Assembly (NCBI GenBank): GCA_019752635.1
Contig: JAIELX010000032.1
Span: 124,001-188,000, forward strand
Direction: 5' to 3'
From: Candidatus Obscuribacterales bacterium
GTDB taxonomy: Bacteria > Cyanobacteriota > Vampirovibrionia > Obscuribacterales > Obscuribacteraceae
DNA length: 64,000 nucleotides
The notes below the pieces were generated by a model, which was not told the DNA's origin, searched no databases, and was given only the letters and a program-made list of their open reading frames with translations. The position numbers were made by a program, and so were the translations under genes. This document shows, piece after piece, positions 24,701 to 36,700 of the stretch. Position 1 is the first letter of the stretch. The number at the start of each line of letters is the position of its first letter.

Positions 24701-27700
24701 ACTGTGGTATCGGCAGGAGGAGCCGTGCCATCAGCCGCAGGCAGTCGCAACGAACTGATACCATCGCCGCCGTCGCCGGTGTTAGCCGATCGCAGCAAAG
24801 TTCTATCAACGATGCTTGCGTCCGTCCTTGCAGCAAAAGCTAGGGCATCGCCAACAACTTCGGACGAACGAAGACCAATTGCAGGAGCAATAGTTCGATC
24901 CAACGGGTCGCCGGGCAATGCGCGCGGCTTCTGGTGAAACTGCGGCATATCGGATGAACGCGCTACACCGTCCAATTTGACGTCGGGCAATGCCGCGCGC
25001 TGCAACTGAGGCTGTTGACCTTGCTGATTCTGTTGTTGGTTGGCGCCGCCCCCCTGAGCCGAATCAGTGGAGTCGGGCTTTCCAGCGTTCTGATTATTCG
25101 GGTCCGCTTTGCCGGCCACGTGGCCGAGCGCACCGGCGCTCGGAGCATTTTCCTCGTTAAGATCGCCGTCAATCTTTACTTTGCTGAGATCAACATCGTC
25201 AGCGCCGGCAATCACCAGAATACGTCCGTCCTCTTGCTTAGCTTTCATAGCCAGTTTAGAGAGGGAGTCTGCGCGGTCGCCCATCATCATTCGATCGCCG
25301 AACGGGCGCACGGCAATCGGCACGGGCGCAGTATCGTTATGTTGCTTGATTACAGCGATTAGTTGCGGCAGAGGATCGTTGTCCTTAGAATCGAGTGCCC
25401 TCTTCATTTCCGCAAAAGTGGTTTCGCCCCTCAAGTAGCGATCCACGTGAGGCTGCGCTTCGGTCGGCAAATCGACAGCTACGGTGCGCAGCGGTGGAGT
25501 ACCGGAAGCAAGAGAAGGAATCTGCTCAGACAAGTTAGCGAGCTGATAACTCCGCTGAAGCGGATCGGCACTTACTCTGAGGATCGCGCCCGCGGAATCC
25601 GGAGAACCGACAGCACGAGCAAGCGCTTGTTGATGTGCCAGTGCTCCGGCACTAAGCGGAGGCACAGTGCCAGTCTGCGGACGAGTCCACGTCGGATCAT
25701 CGGCCGAGCGCGACCACATCGCCATTTGACCGGCTCCGTCGATGGGGGGCTCATGCGCAGGTCGGACCGGTGTTCCGCCTTCATGAATTACGGGCTCGAG
25801 CCTCAAGCGGGTCCCATGGTGAGCGAACGGGTAGCGTTGACCGTGGGATGGATCCAACACATACGGCGGATTGCCCCCACCGGGTGATACGATTACGAAC
25901 GTGTGATACTCAGAGTGGGTCGCTGTACTCTGAAACGCTCCTGCTGTCTCAGCTCTATAAACTCCCTGTGGCAAGGACCGAAGATCTTGCACCGTATATG
26001 ATTCAAAGCTCGAACCACTAATAGTGCCCGTCGTGTCGTAGTCAAAACTACGCACATGACCTTCCGGTTGGCGAATTACCGGTATGATCATGCCGTTACT
26101 TGCAGGCGAGGTAAGATCGAGCGAGGCAAGATTGGCAAGAAGTGCTCGCACGCAATTAACGCAGTTAGAGTCGCCAACCGACTGCTTGTTAATGGTCTGG
26201 ACAAGAATATCGTCGGGATGAGCGGCAACGCGCAGAGGCTCGCGAAGTTTCAGATCAACGGTGCCGTCTGCATTTCTACGGACCACTTCAAAGACTCTTA
26301 CAGTGTCGAATCTGGCTAGGTCTCTTTCGCCTACTTTGACATTTCCAGTGTTCTCCAAAACAATCTTGCCGTTTTCCATCAGTGGACGGCCTTCGCTGAT
26401 AACCGGTTTCCATCCCGGCACGCTAAGCAATGCCGGTTCACCCGGCCGACCGACCGTGCCGGTTCCCACTGAGTGACTTCGCAAAGAGTCGAGTGCCGAT
26501 TTAGTAATTTCACCGCCAGGGCGGCGAACCAGAGCATCAATCTGTAAGGACCGAATACTCATGCCCTCGCCGGTGACAATACTCCTCACTATGCCTGAGA
26601 TAGGCTCAAGCGGTGTCTTCCGACCGCGTGAGGCTTCCTCGAGCTCTCTTAGGCTGCTCAAGCGTGTCTGTGTATCCAGTGATTCGATCGACTCTCGATT
26701 GGCCATTTTCTGGCGAATGAAATCGCTAAAGTCTTGTCGACTTTCTACGCCAAGATGCGGCATCAACCGCTCGCGAACAAAAGCGACGTCTCTTTGAGCC
26801 TGAGCCACAATAGGGTCTGGATGCAGACGTGGTTCAACTTTCAGTGCGGCTTCGAATGCTTGCCTTGGATCGGTGATCAGGGTGCGCATCTGAGCGGGGG
26901 TAAGACCTGCAGTTAAAGCGCCTTCAAGTTCTCCTCTAAGTACGGTTCGGAGATGGTCACTATGACCGGGACTGTCGAAATCATTTTCAACGACTTTCGC
27001 CAGGCTCTCTTTATCAAGAAATCCGCGCTTGACGGCTTCGCTTAACAGGTGGGCGTCCTTGTCATTCGCGAGTCTGAACAATGTGTTCTCATCGGCAATC
27101 TTTCCAGCGCGCGCAAGTTCCAGAGCCAACGAATGTTCCGGTTTCATCAAGAACTCCGAAACTCTTTGCGGGCGAAGGACACCGCTCTCGATAGCTGTCC
27201 TCACACCGGCCAGGTCTTGCGGACTGAGTCGAGCAGCTGCAATTTCGTTAATCAAACGGTTCTTCTGCGTCCATGGGACCGAGGGGGCCGACAAGATATG
27301 GTTTGCAACATGCCCCATATCCGCAGAACTAGCGTGGATCTCGGTGAGCTTGCCTAAGAGCTCCGGAGTCAAGCTAGTGTCTGCAGCCGTTAGCTCGGTT
27401 AAATAACGCCTTAGCGTACCATCCGTTACTTGGTCCAGCGACCGCAGAAACGCTTCTGCGTTCGGACGCGACGCTATGCGATCGAGGGCGAAGGCAAGTT
27501 CGCCCTGAGCGAGCTTATCCGGAACGGCCTTGATTTCGTTAAGCATCTTGAGCAGTTGAGCATCACTCAAATTTTTATTGGAAATGAGACGTCTATAATT
27601 GCCGCTCAAGTCTCCAGGCCCTTCGGCTAAATGTCTAAGCACTTCAACAGGGCGATTAATTTTGCCCTGAATCTGATCTGCGAACACACTCGCCAAATCG

Positions 27701-30700
27701 CGCAAATGTCTTTGTCCGCCGACCGTGCTTTGATCCGCGGTCAACCGTGCTATCACTTCCGGTGTCAAAGCCGCGTCAAGGTGCGGGTTTCCGGTAGTGT
27801 CATTGTTTAACCTTCTGCTGAATGCCTCGATAGCCGAAGTTTGAACGCTGCTGTCACAGAACAAATCCTTGAGTAGAGTTTGATGATCGGCCGGCAGCCG
27901 CAGGAACGCTTCCGCATCTGCAAAAGTCTTATGACCACGAGTGTAGTTAACAACATCGAGTGTGGGCCCCATCGCGGTCAACTGCCTGGTTAAGTCCACA
28001 GTATCGCCCAATGCCACACGCAACGAATCCGCATCGAATGCCTTGGCATTCAGTGCTTCAGCGAGGCGTCTGATCACGGAGGCCCGCACTTCATCAGTTA
28101 TCTTTCGAACCAAATCCGGAGCCATGCGTGAGAGCAACTCGATCGCTTCGGGCGTGAGAGCTTTACCTTGTCCGCCCAGCTGATACATCAAGTCCGCAAT
28201 CGGCCTCATGGATTGCGGGTCGAGTTCTCCACGCTCGAGCCTTGCGGCTAAGTGATTGAACGACTCGGTTACTTCGCGCGGCACAGTACCTTTTGCTTTG
28301 GCCACTCTGTCTGCAAGGGCTTCCTTGACGTAGCCTTCAGCAGCCAGATCACGGCGATGCCATTGAGCGAGATTGCCTCCGTCTTGCGGCGTCGTCCCAT
28401 CCTTCGGAGCGGGCATGTCAACTCGGGGCGAAGGCGTTTCCTGGAATCTAGCCTCAGCCAGAATGCGTGCCAGGTTCTGCGTTACCAGAGCCTCCTTTTC
28501 ATGGTGCGGATTGACATAGTCGCCGTAAACACTCTTGAGGTCGGCGTCAAGTTTTGCAAACCGCTCTTCAATCAATCTACCTAATGCTTTCTGCGCAGCG
28601 ACTTCCACCGCTTTGCTCGGCTTGGCCAGAGAATTCAGAACCTCCTTCGGTGGCTTGGCAGTACCGAACAGTAGCTTGGAGAGCTCGGCCGCATCAGCGT
28701 GATCGTGCTTGAGAAGCCCGACCAGACCTTCCATAAGATGCTTCGCTCTTTCAGGATTAGGAGTGGTGGCAAGGTCCAATACTGCCTGAGGTGGCGTATC
28801 AGCGCCGAATAGTCTCTGCGACAAGGCTTTGGCATCAGCGTCACCCTTCGCCAGTTTTTCAACTAGTGTCTTGATGGTCTGATCGGAAACGGCTTTCTGA
28901 GCATCGGTCTGCTTCGGTAGCTTGGCGATTAGATCCTGAATCTCCTTCGGAGGAGTCTCAGTACCGAACAAGTGCTTGGACAGCGCCTTCGCTTCTCCAT
29001 CGTTGCGAGCCAGTTCATGCAACAGATTCTGACCGCCGTCCTCACTATTGAGGAATTGCTTGGCACGACGCACCACATTGTGGTCCGTCTGAATGTCTCT
29101 GCTGCGCATTCCAATATCAGTAGGCGATTCGGAGAACGCTTTCTTCATCGCGGTGGCACGCGTAAGATCGGCGCCTTCAAGCGGCTTCACATGGCCTTCG
29201 AGCGCATTAGCGACAAACTTGTCCCACTGGGCCTTCGTCTCGTCTGCGACAGGATGCTTCGTGTCTTTCTGGTACCGCTGCGACACCTCTTCCGCTGTAG
29301 GTTTGCGTCCGAGCTCCTTAGCAAGTTCGTCGTGCGTCAGCCGGAGGATAGCCTGATCCTGAGCGGCGTGCGTCATCTCGTGATAAGTTGCCTCGAGCAG
29401 ATTTCTCGGATTCATGAGATCGGCGGTCTGAATTTTGATGACACCGTCTCTATATGCGGCAGCACCGGCTTGCACATCGCCGTACCGCTTTATTTCAATT
29501 CGCGGCAACCCTGCGGCATCTGCAAACTCATTAATAGCGGCTTGAACATCAGTCATTCGCTTGTTCAATACTTCGTTCAGAGCCTTAGAAGCTTCGCTAT
29601 TCTTAGTTCGAGCCTGCACATATTGCTCGACAATGGCCAAGGCATCTGCATCAGTTCCTGCTCTTGCACGCAGCATCGCCACATTGAATTCGGCATCAGG
29701 TCCGGGTCTGACGCCGAATGTAGCTTCTACTTTGACAACGGCGTCTTGCAACTCAGCGTTGGTTTTCGAATGTTGATCAATATGCTGTTGCGCATTGTCG
29801 TTCCATTGTTCAATGCGTGCGCCGACTTTATCAACAAATTTGTTTACGACCTCGGCGTCAGTCATCTTACCCGCGGCATCACCAAGCTCGGCTCTGAGTT
29901 TGGCAATTTCGTGAGGCTGCAAGTTTCGCTCAGGTTCCCAAAGCTTGGGAGTTCCGTCATGATTGCCCCGGGTATAGGTACCATCCGGGCGAAGCATCAT
30001 TATCTCAGCTTGGCCGCTCCTCAACTTCGGAATAAGTTGAGACACCAGTTCCGGTGGCAAGGGGCGCCCTTCCGGAGTGTAAAGTTCAACGCGTCCCTCA
30101 CCAACAATATGCATACCTCGCGCCGATTCGGGATCGGCAACAACGACGCGCAACGTTTGATCTTTAGGCACGGTAACTGTAAGATCGCCAACGTTTTTAC
30201 CGACTTCCAGAATACCCGAGGCCGTCATTGTATGTTTGATCGGTTCGCCGTCCGGGGTTTTGGCAGGCAGGTCGCTAACGACGACGGTCTTGCCGTGAAT
30301 CTGCGTATCCTTGAGCGTAGTTCCTTGAATATCAACTACAGCTTTTTGAGTATGAGGCACCGGACCTTCCAATGTGCCACCACGAACTTGTTCAACGGAA
30401 GATTTCCGGGCAGGAGCGTCCAATGCAACCCCGGCAGCCATTGAGTGACGTCCGGTCGGCGTAACGTGCATGTCGTAAGCACCTTTTACGCCCTGGAAGA
30501 ACGGGGCCCATCCAGCGTTGATTACAGTCTGCGAGAATCCTTGCCCGTCCCACGCGGTACCTTTCATCGTCGCGACCAGATTGTTGCTTAGATAGTTCGA
30601 CGCTGCCATCGAGCCCACCATAGTGACACCAGATGCAGTGAGGTGAGTCATCATGCCGAACTTTTCAGGGGAGACAAGATGGTGCGTGAATCTGCCGGCG

Positions 30701-33700
30701 AGGTGACCGCCGGAAGCACCGGTGAGACCATGCACAAATTGCTCGCCAAGCTGGCTCAGATTGTGATGGTTGAAAGCACTACCATCTAGAATTCCTTCCA
30801 TCGTCAGGTCGCCGCGGGCGAACATATCGGCCGCTGTGCTGGCCATCGCACCAAGGACACCACTGGCCTGACTGAGCGCAAGCGATTTCATTTCGTTGGC
30901 AATGAAGTGCTTTGCTTGCGATTCCATGGCTTCCTTAAAGGCAGTTTGCAACACTGCACGAGTGGCCAGAGCTTGCTCCCCGCTGATCAAGCCTTTCTTA
31001 ACTAGACCTTCCATCGCTTCGCGCACAAGGGCCTGCTCAGCGCCTTCTTTCATACCGCCCATGACGGTCTGCCGAAGCCCCTGAGTTAATGCCTCTGCAA
31101 TTTCCCTCTCGACTTTAGCTTTGACGGCGGCTTCCATACCTTCAAAAGCAGCGTGCATCACTATATTGCCGCTGGCCGTGGCAGCGGCGCGGCCCCCGAT
31201 ATTGAAGATTGCCCCCAGCTCAGCTGGTCCAAAGATATTGGTGAATCCGCTGATTGCGCCGCGACGCGCCAGGTCACCCAACGCAGCGGCATTCACATTC
31301 ATGTTGCCACCCATGATCGCATAGGTGACACCTATCTTAGCCGCGGCGGCACCGACGGTGAACGCAGCTATCAATAGCGGTCCGGCGGCGCCCGCGGTAG
31401 CGATTGTGACGGCAGCGGCTGCGGCAGCAATCAACGCTTCGCTGGCAGCTTCAGCCATCTCTTCTTGAGACTTGACGTGGCCGGCGGCGCGATCAAAAGC
31501 AGCACCTTCGCGTTTTGCGATGAGATTGCGATCCATTTCTTCATTGCGCATGTTGGCAGCAGAGAAGTCGCGCGTGAAGGCTCCCATCGAATCTTTCATG
31601 CGATCGCGCGATGAATCCCAAGTCCACGCGGTGCCCCAGTTGTCGGTGCGTTCTATATGCTGGCGAGTATTTTCCCAGTGCTCATACCCGGTCCATTCTC
31701 TGTGGCGCAAAGCACTTTCAATGCGTCCGTACTCAACGGGACCGGCTTTGGTTTTCATATCGGTAACAGCGTGGCCGCCATACTTGCGAGAGTATTCGTT
31801 GACAGTCGCAATGCGTTCCTTCATATCTTTGATTTCGCCGAGCGTCTTTTGCAGATCTTCGGCCGGAAGAACACCTAGATAAATAGCACGCAGTTTGTCT
31901 TCTACTTTTATCTCGCCTCTTTGGTTCAATAAGGTCTCAACAAATTTGCGCGTGTTATCGGAGAACACACCGTTGAGCGTATGAAGTTTATCGCCTTCGG
32001 TCGCAAGCAAGTGCTGGCGCGTTATCTCGTTCATCTTCATGATGTCGGCGGCAATCTTTTCCGGCGAACCCAGATGCAGCATCCGCATTGTCTCAAGGCT
32101 CACATGTCCGTCTTTGATGATCGGCGTGACATACCTTTCTTTGAATTTTTCAGGCGTCAACTGTCCTTCGCCGCCACCTTGACCGTGCATGCGGTTGTGC
32201 GCAAGAACAGCTTCATTGAATGCCTTGGCGAAGTTAGGATCGTAATTGGCCTTGTCGTTCTCATCAAGCTTGCGACGCAGCTCGGCGCCTCTAGGCCCGT
32301 TGAAGGCCTCTGTAAGAGAGGAGACTGCCTCGCGAGGAGAAATTTTGCCCGTCGATGCTTTTGACAGCAGCTCGAAAACAACGTCCTTCTGCGGCGAAGC
32401 TTCCGGATTCATCTTGATTTGACCGAGCAGATACTCTACAGCTTTGCGCGCACTCTCATTGCTGACTACGGATTTAACCGAATCGTCCACTTGCTTGCGG
32501 AATGCTTCATCGGTTGCATAGCGACGCCGCTCTTCCGGTTTCATGTTCGCAACTGCGTCGAACATGCCTTCGTAGTTGTTGCCCCACATACTGCGGTTGT
32601 CCTCGAGTGCCTCGAGGAAGTCGCGCCGAACTGTATCGCGAGCACCTTGATAAACGGTCTGTCTATAAGCTTCCAACACGTGCTTTTCATTAGCGCGAGC
32701 GGGGTCTTCTTCCAGTTTCACCAGTTCTTTCTGGCGTTCTCCGGAAGGCATTGCATCCAACTTAATAGCAAGTTCACGACCATCGAAGAAGGCCTTAACG
32801 CCGGTCCTGTCTTCACGATAAGCAGCAAGACGAGTCTGCATATCAAGCTGTTCGGCCTGTGCAGCATCGAGCTTGGTACCGGTCTTGTTTGCATCGAAAG
32901 CTTCTTTTGATCTAAAGTTCTTAAGTGCTTCTGCCTCAGCCGGAGACAGCCGACCTTCGCTGTATTGACGGAACGAAGCCAATTGCTCCTTCTGCGTCTT
33001 TTCCAGAGACTCTGTCTTCAAAGTTCCGGCGGCAATCTGCTCAGCTAATTTTCTTCCTTCATCGATTGATTTGCTCAGCTTCTCGCCGCTCTTCATTTGT
33101 TGGAAGGCTGCGTAGGAGGCTTTCTCTTCGTCGGTAAACTTAAGCCGCGCTTCGGCCCTTTTCTGAGGCGTATCCATTGCCGCAAGAGTTGCATCCAGAC
33201 GACTACCGGCGGCATACTGCGCCGACAGTTTCTCCCCTTCGGTTCGCTGCGCCCTGGCATGCAAATCAAGAACAAACTTCTGATTGTCGTCCAGCTTGCC
33301 GGCTTTTGATTGCTCGTAAAGGCTGAGGCGCAGTTTGTCCTCATCAGACAACCGTCCCCTGGCGGCATGGGCGCCGGCGGGGTCAAGTTTGCCTAAGCGC
33401 TCGGCAATTTGTTTCCCTTCATCGATACGTAGCTGAAGCTCTGCGCCCTGCCGCACCATTCCCGCAAACTCAGCCCCTTTGCCGAACTCTTGAGCCTTCT
33501 TGTAAGACTCGAAAGAAGATGGCTTGATCTCCGGACCGCTGCCGGACTTTTCCTTATCCTTGCGGTCGAGGTACTCTTTCAATTTCTCTTCAGCATTGGC
33601 CCGATGCAAGGCAAGTGATTCGCGTTGACGCTCGAGTGAAGCCCTGGTAGCCGCATCGGCGTTGTCCGGTGCCTTGAAGTTCTCCTTGGATTTGTTGTAA

Positions 33701-36700
33701 AGATCCAACGCCTCCATCTGTTGAGGATTAAGCCTCCCGGCTTCTTTGGTGCCATGAGAGATGTCTTTGGCAACTTGTTCGCCTGCTTTGATCTTTGCAT
33801 CCAACTCACGGCCAAAGCCGATCATGGATTCAATCTCCTGACCGCGGGTTACCATCTTATCGATTGGTCGCATAGCCAGTACCGCTTCGTACTGTGCTTT
33901 GGTCAGATCGCGGGCACCGGGAATGATATCGCGAAGCTCCGATTCAGGTTTGGTCTTAGCCGCATCGGCAAAGGCCAATTTGGCTCGCAACAAATCAGCG
34001 GCGGCCCGCCCTCTTTCGTAGTTGAAGTTTGTATTCATATATTGGTCGTTCAGATTGCGCAGTGCGCGATCTGAGGTAAGGAGATCGTAGCTCTCCCTAT
34101 CCATCTCTTCGACCGTTTTCATGTGGTTCTGCTTGTTCGAGTTCCACCACATCTTGCTGATGTTTTTCTCGCCCATTTCCATATTGAATTCGGCACCGGC
34201 AGCAGCCGATGTATATTCCAATCGATGGCGTTCATTGCTGAAGAAGGCAAGTTGTCCGCTTACGCGAGCCATTTCGTCGTACGCGGCCAGTGCAGCTTTA
34301 GCTTCCTTACCTTTAACAGGATCATCGAGCAACGCTTGAGCCTGCCTACGGGCATCCTCGCCGAATGCCGGCGCAACAGCCGGGTTCTTGGACGAATCGC
34401 CCAGGGCCAGGCGCAAGTCCATGCCGTATCTGATACGGGCTTTCTCTTCCGGAGGCATCGACTTGAAGATATCTTTGATCTTTTCGTTCGACGTCCCCGT
34501 TCCCCAGTTGTCGTCTTCAAGTTGCGTCGAAGCCGAGAGTCTGCCGTCACGCATGTAGTCGCGCGCATGAGTCATCATGCGGCCGGCATCCTGATTGGAC
34601 TTCCACATGCTGTTGTTGTACTCGTAACGACCGTTGGCTTGTCTGAAGCCCGGAAGAACCAACCCTTCTTCCAACTTCTTATCACCGCCGTTGGCCGCGA
34701 AGTGATCTCTCACTTTTTGATCAACGCGCCCTTGACCGGCAAACTCTTTGAAGAGTTCCAGGCGCTGCGTCTGGATTGCAGATGCTCCCATCGGCTCACC
34801 CGTTTCGGGATCAACGGGAAGCTTGGAGAGATCGCGCCATTCCGGAGGGAAGCCATTGGGAACATGGGACAGAGCCATGTCTATAAGCTTGGTTTGTTCC
34901 TCGATCGTGCGATTTTCCTTACCTTTAGTCAGGTAAAGATCCATCGCCGCTTTGTGGATCTCGGTGGTGCCCTTCCAACTCGGATGCTCGCGCATACTGT
35001 CGGACAACGACTTGCCATCGTGATTGGTGCGATGTACTTTGTCGAGGATGTGCAGTTGCTTCTGACTGAGTGCGCCGGTAGATTCGCGCACGGCTTGTTC
35101 AAGTTGCAACTTGGTTCGGCCGGCGGAGAAGACCCTATTTTCCGCCATTTCAGCCATGGCGCCTTCAATAACGACATTAGCGCGTTCGGCATTGTGATAA
35201 TCGCGAGTGTAACCTCGGCGGCGCATGTGACCGCTGAGAATAACGCCTTCCGCACTATCGCCCCATTTGTTCTTGATGTACTCGTTAATGTCCAGACCGC
35301 GATTACGCAGGTAATTATCCATCACCAGGATTTCATCGCCGGAAAGATTTTCCAGGCGCGGGTTCATCTCATTGAAGCGACCGTTGGAATTAAAGGTGTA
35401 GTTAATGCGCCACTTTTCACTAATACGCTTAACTTCGTTGCCATTATGTTGAAGGTTGCCGCCGTCATCAACAAGCTGCCAACCCGGAGGTCTGCGCGTC
35501 AAGGAATAATGTTCGCGGCGGAAATCGTTGCGCAAGCTCATGATGTCGCCGGTCACTTGATCAAGACGCCACATGCCGTTTTCGACATAGCCATCGCTGG
35601 CGCGTTTCCATTGTGAAACGGTCTCGCGGCCGTTGTCGGTCCAGTACATGCGCGAGCGTTCGTAGGAATCGAATCCTGCGCCTTCACCAACTATGATCTT
35701 GCTCAGCTCCGGCAAGCCGTACTTGTCGGTGCCGTTGTATTCGAACTGCCGAACGTTCCCACTGGAATCGATGGTCCGGGTTAGTTTGCCGCTGCCATCA
35801 CGGACGGTGATACCGGCCGCACCGGGTTCGCCGATGTAACTAACAATGTTGCCGTCGAGCCCGCGCACTTCGCGAACCAGGTTGGTACTGCGATTTTCAT
35901 CCAAGCCAACGATGTCGGCAGACTGCCGCGACAACCGCTCAAGTTTGCCTTCCATGTTGACACTGACAGAAAAGTTACCACGTTCCGGCGGATTTGTTCC
36001 TTCAACACGATAGTAGGGTTTACCCGTGTCACGATCGACTTCTCGCACCCACTTACGACTATTCTCATCCGTAAAGGAGGTGATTACAGGCGGATTCCCC
36101 GGAGGGGGGCTCCAGTCGATACGGGTCTCCTTGCCATTGACGTCCTTCATGTACGTGAGCAAATCTTGCGAGCCATAACGACGAACGGTGTTGTCGGGAT
36201 ACTTTACTTCGGTCTCTTGTTTGACACCGTTTTGGAATCGAGCTGTAATCTGTTCGCCTCGATTGTTACGTTCGGCCGTGAGCACGAGCTGTTTGTTCTG
36301 CCCCACCGCTTCGAAGCGCTGGAACGTTCCATCGCCGCCGGTGATTTCAACGCGCGATCCGTCGGCCGCCTCGGTTCGAATCGTGCCAGTCGCAGGGTTG
36401 AAGTCGACTTTCTCTTTGGTTTCACGCCCCGGTATTACCTTTCCGTCCTTATCGTAGGCCTTCCAAGTCACACCGTCATCAGTGGCACGATAAGAGCCGT
36501 CGGCATTGGTCAACTTGTTCGGTTTTCCATCGACTCCGAACGCTACGGTAAGCCTTTCATTGTTTGGTCTGGTGAGTACGGCGTCGCCGGTTCGACCGTC
36601 CACAGTTACTCCGCCGCCATCCGGACGATAGGTTCGCGAACCACCATCGCCGCGATTTACACTAACAACGCCGTCACGCGAGACCGTTACAGTGCCGGCA

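Larger units (their letters stand above)
1969..28377 (-). repeat. Dispersed [GNH][DNEQ][FML]AM[WF] peptide motif, 15 exact and 5 variant copies
   Basis: Exact copies begin at 1969, 3040, 3508, 5428, 8842, 8953, 11047, 13249, 16888, 17275, 18079, 18457, 20665, 22480 and 25714 (18 nt each). Variants are GDFGMW 7492, HDLAFS 14689, GDMLMW 17701, SDMPQF 24937 and GNLAQW 28360. Nearly every copy sits in a polar linker between two domains; none is seen N-terminal of residue about 7,850. It may be a docking, processing or folding signal; no known motif fits. Confidence 0.85.

Noticed and set aside
28972..30444. Long plus-strand open frames inside the giant gene (also 34123-35616, 36166-37992, 46810-48126, 4276-5265)
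   Set aside because: They lie in codon register antisense to the giant frame and are open because that gene rarely uses the Leu and Ser codons whose complements are stops. Their products are of low complexity and have no domains; the minus-strand frame has many.
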